Of a stretch of 49,055 bases of DNA, positions 48,053 to 49,055 are shown piece after piece (the stretch's first letter is position 1; each line of letters opens with the position of its first letter). The position numbers and the translations under genes were made by a program. Source of the stretch: an uncultured Desulfobacterales bacterium (lineage in GTDB: Bacteria; Desulfobacterota; Desulfobacteria; Desulfobacterales; JAFDCJ01); assembly GCA_945787595.1 (NCBI GenBank), contig CALZJV010000052.1:1-49055 (forward strand). The letters are read 5' to 3'. Under the pieces are notes generated by a model. That model searched no databases. It saw nothing but the letters and a program-made list of their open reading frames with translations, and was not told where the DNA came from.

Positions 48053-48607
48053 ATGGATTCTCTATTAGACACCATATGGGAGAAAATCTCCGCCGCAACG
48101 ATCGCTGTGGCCGACGGATTCGATGCGCTGCTGGCGCCGTTTCATTTTCTCGGCCCGGCAATGATGATTTTTCTCCTGGCCGTACTGACCGTTTTTATCA
48201 CCAAAAGCCTCAACCGAATTATCATCACCAAGCGCTATATCCGATTGGAAAAAGATTTTAAACACTGGTACAATCTGCGTCAGACAGCACTGACCTGCGA
48301 GGATCGTGAAAAGGGCAAAGCATTGGCGAAGAATATCGACCAGGCAGAACTGAACCGGGCTTATTACGACTACTTTTTTGAAGGGCTGCTGCTAGGGCTT
48401 GCCAGAAAAATCATCCCGATTTTTTTCATATTTGCCTATATCAATGAGTATTTCCAGCCGAAACGGTTGGTTGAGCGTTTCGGTCAAAGCTATATTTTTA
48501 AGTTTGGTTCATCCAGTGGCGAGCCGGTCGTGATCGGCACCGTAACAAAATTAGCACCACCCCATTCCCCTTCCTTTTTTGTTGTACAAAACCGTCCCGT
48601 GTATTAA
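48053..48607 (+). CDS. Membrane protein with DUF106/EMC3-like layout
   Basis: A 184-residue protein with two membrane helices (about 33-50 and 110-130) separated by a highly charged, probably coiled-coil region (KRYIRLEKDFKHWYNLRQTA). That layout resembles DUF106/EMC3 members of the Oxa1/YidC superfamily; the similarity is one of layout only, seen by eye. The C-terminal tail GSSSGEPVVIGTV may be soluble. The Shine-Dalgarno sequence is weak. It lies 180 bases after the exporter gene. Confidence 0.7.
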   Translation: MDSLLDTIWEKISAATIAVADGFDALLAPFHFLGPAMMIFLLAVLTVFITKSLNRIIITKRYIRLEKDFKHWYNLRQTALTCEDREKGKALAKNIDQAELNRAYYDYFFEGLLLGLARKIIPIFFIFAYINEYFQPKRLVERFGQSYIFKFGSSSGEPVVIGTVTKLAPPHSPSFFVVQNRPVY

Positions 48608-48887
48608 TGTCGTGTATATTGTTTTTGTGCTGTTTGTGACAAAATTCCATCGTACTCACAACTTGCCGGATTCCTGGTACCGGAATAATGGATCAATGGA
48701 ATAGCGGAAAAATGGGTTTTAAACGGAATCCGAACCATAAAATTGAAGAATTAAAAAATAGATCGGATCCGCAGTTATGACCCAATATTCCAGCTTTCCA
48801 ATATTCCAGCGTGTTGCAAGCTGGCGCTGCATGGATAATGCACTGATCGCCTATCTGGTTCCGGCTCGTCCGAGTTAGGAAATACTC
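48608..48887. other. Gap with repeat words, no gene
   Basis: It contains AATATTCCAGCTTTCCAATA and ATTCCAGCGTGTTGCAAGC words and a TACCGG/CCGGTA-like symmetry near 48670-48690. No coding potential is seen. Confidence 0.45.
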
Positions 48888-49055
48888 ATGTTAAAGAAAA
48901 TAAACCCGATGTGGCTGTTTTTTATTTCGTTTGTGCTGATGTTTATCTTGCCAGACCCGGCACTGGCGACCCAGGCCCACAGCGATCCGGAAGGACTATA
49001 CGTGCATCAGTTCGCCCACGCTTTCTTTATCATCAGCCTGGGAATCTTCATCTAC
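48888..49055 (+). CDS. N-terminus of an exported or membrane protein (truncated by window edge)
   Basis: AGGA lies 7 bases before the ATG at 48888, and the frame stays open for 56 codons to the edge. The first 27 residues form a signal peptide (WLFFISFVLMFILPDPALA), then THSDPEGLY-like polar sequence, and HAFFIISLGIFIY begins a second membrane helix. The layout fits a multi-span membrane sensor or cytochrome-type protein, but no family can be assigned from this piece. Confidence 0.7.
   Translation, partial: MLKKINPMWLFFISFVLMFILPDPALATQAHSDPEGLYVHQFAHAFFIISLGIFIY

Overview
The window looks like a chromosomal segment of an anaerobic deltaproteobacterium (Desulfobacterota, Desulfobacterales-like). 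This is inferred from content: acyl-CoA carboxylase and beta-oxidation genes, a tungsten-type aldehyde:ferredoxin oxidoreductase, a PsrA/PsrB-like molybdopterin pair with a GltD-like flavoprotein, DUF362, TauE/SafE exporters, sigma-54 promoters, and many word-like intergenic inverted repeats. No tRNA, rRNA, CRISPR array, phage or transposase gene was seen.

Layout. 1-6.2 kb: mixed single genes on the + strand (GNAT acetyltransferase, class 3 lipase, the tiny ribosomal protein bTHX, a degenerate M28-like lipoprotein, TatD hydrolase, DUF123/GIY-YIG protein). 6.3-16.6 kb: an acyl-CoA cluster with enoyl-CoA hydratase, acyl-CoA dehydrogenase, TetR regulator, two carboxyltransferase paralogues, a free-standing biotin carrier protein, biotin carboxylase, a second hydratase and a broken BKACE gene. 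It resembles leucine (liu) or acyclic-terpene (atu) degradation clusters, but with two half-degenerate carboxyltransferases. 16.7-19.0 kb: a divergent pair, a cNMP-fold/PilZ receptor and an HD-GYP phosphodiesterase (c-di-GMP signalling). 19.1-23.7 kb: a zone of gene remnants (DUF58, metallo-beta-lactamase fold, class IV aminotransferase) around a sigma-54-driven zinc-ribbon membrane protein and a DUF362 protein. 23.7-28.9 kb: MoaD-like protein, AOR, threonine-dehydratase-like enzyme, ornithine-cyclodeaminase family protein and a hotdog thioesterase. 29-31 kb: a GNAT and an aldonolactone-oxidase-like flavoprotein.

31.4-36.9 kb: two CBS-domain proteins, a PEP-synthase-like protein that keeps the ATP-grasp and phospho-His swivel domains but carries an unrecognised C-terminal domain, a dual-specificity phosphatase and a YkgJ cysteine-cluster protein. 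This is the best candidate for an undescribed phosphotransfer system. 37.3-45.1 kb (minus strand): a redox block of molybdopterin oxidoreductase, four-cluster ferredoxin subunit, GltD-like flavoprotein with a NuoF-C-like N-terminus, small SH3-like protein, CBS protein, NuoG/HydA-like iron-sulfur protein and a lone receiver domain. 45.4-49 kb: a sigma-54 promoter with an upstream inverted repeat drives a four-helix membrane protein and a TauE/SafE exporter, followed by two membrane proteins.

At least four genes carry apparent frameshifts or deletions (BKACE, PEP-synthase-like, YkgJ, TauE/SafE), and three more survive only as fragments. Either the region is decaying or the assembly has indel errors. 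Intergenic regions are unusually rich in dispersed inverted repeats, and two coding sequences end inside repeat DNA. All functional calls come from reading motifs; no database search was possible.
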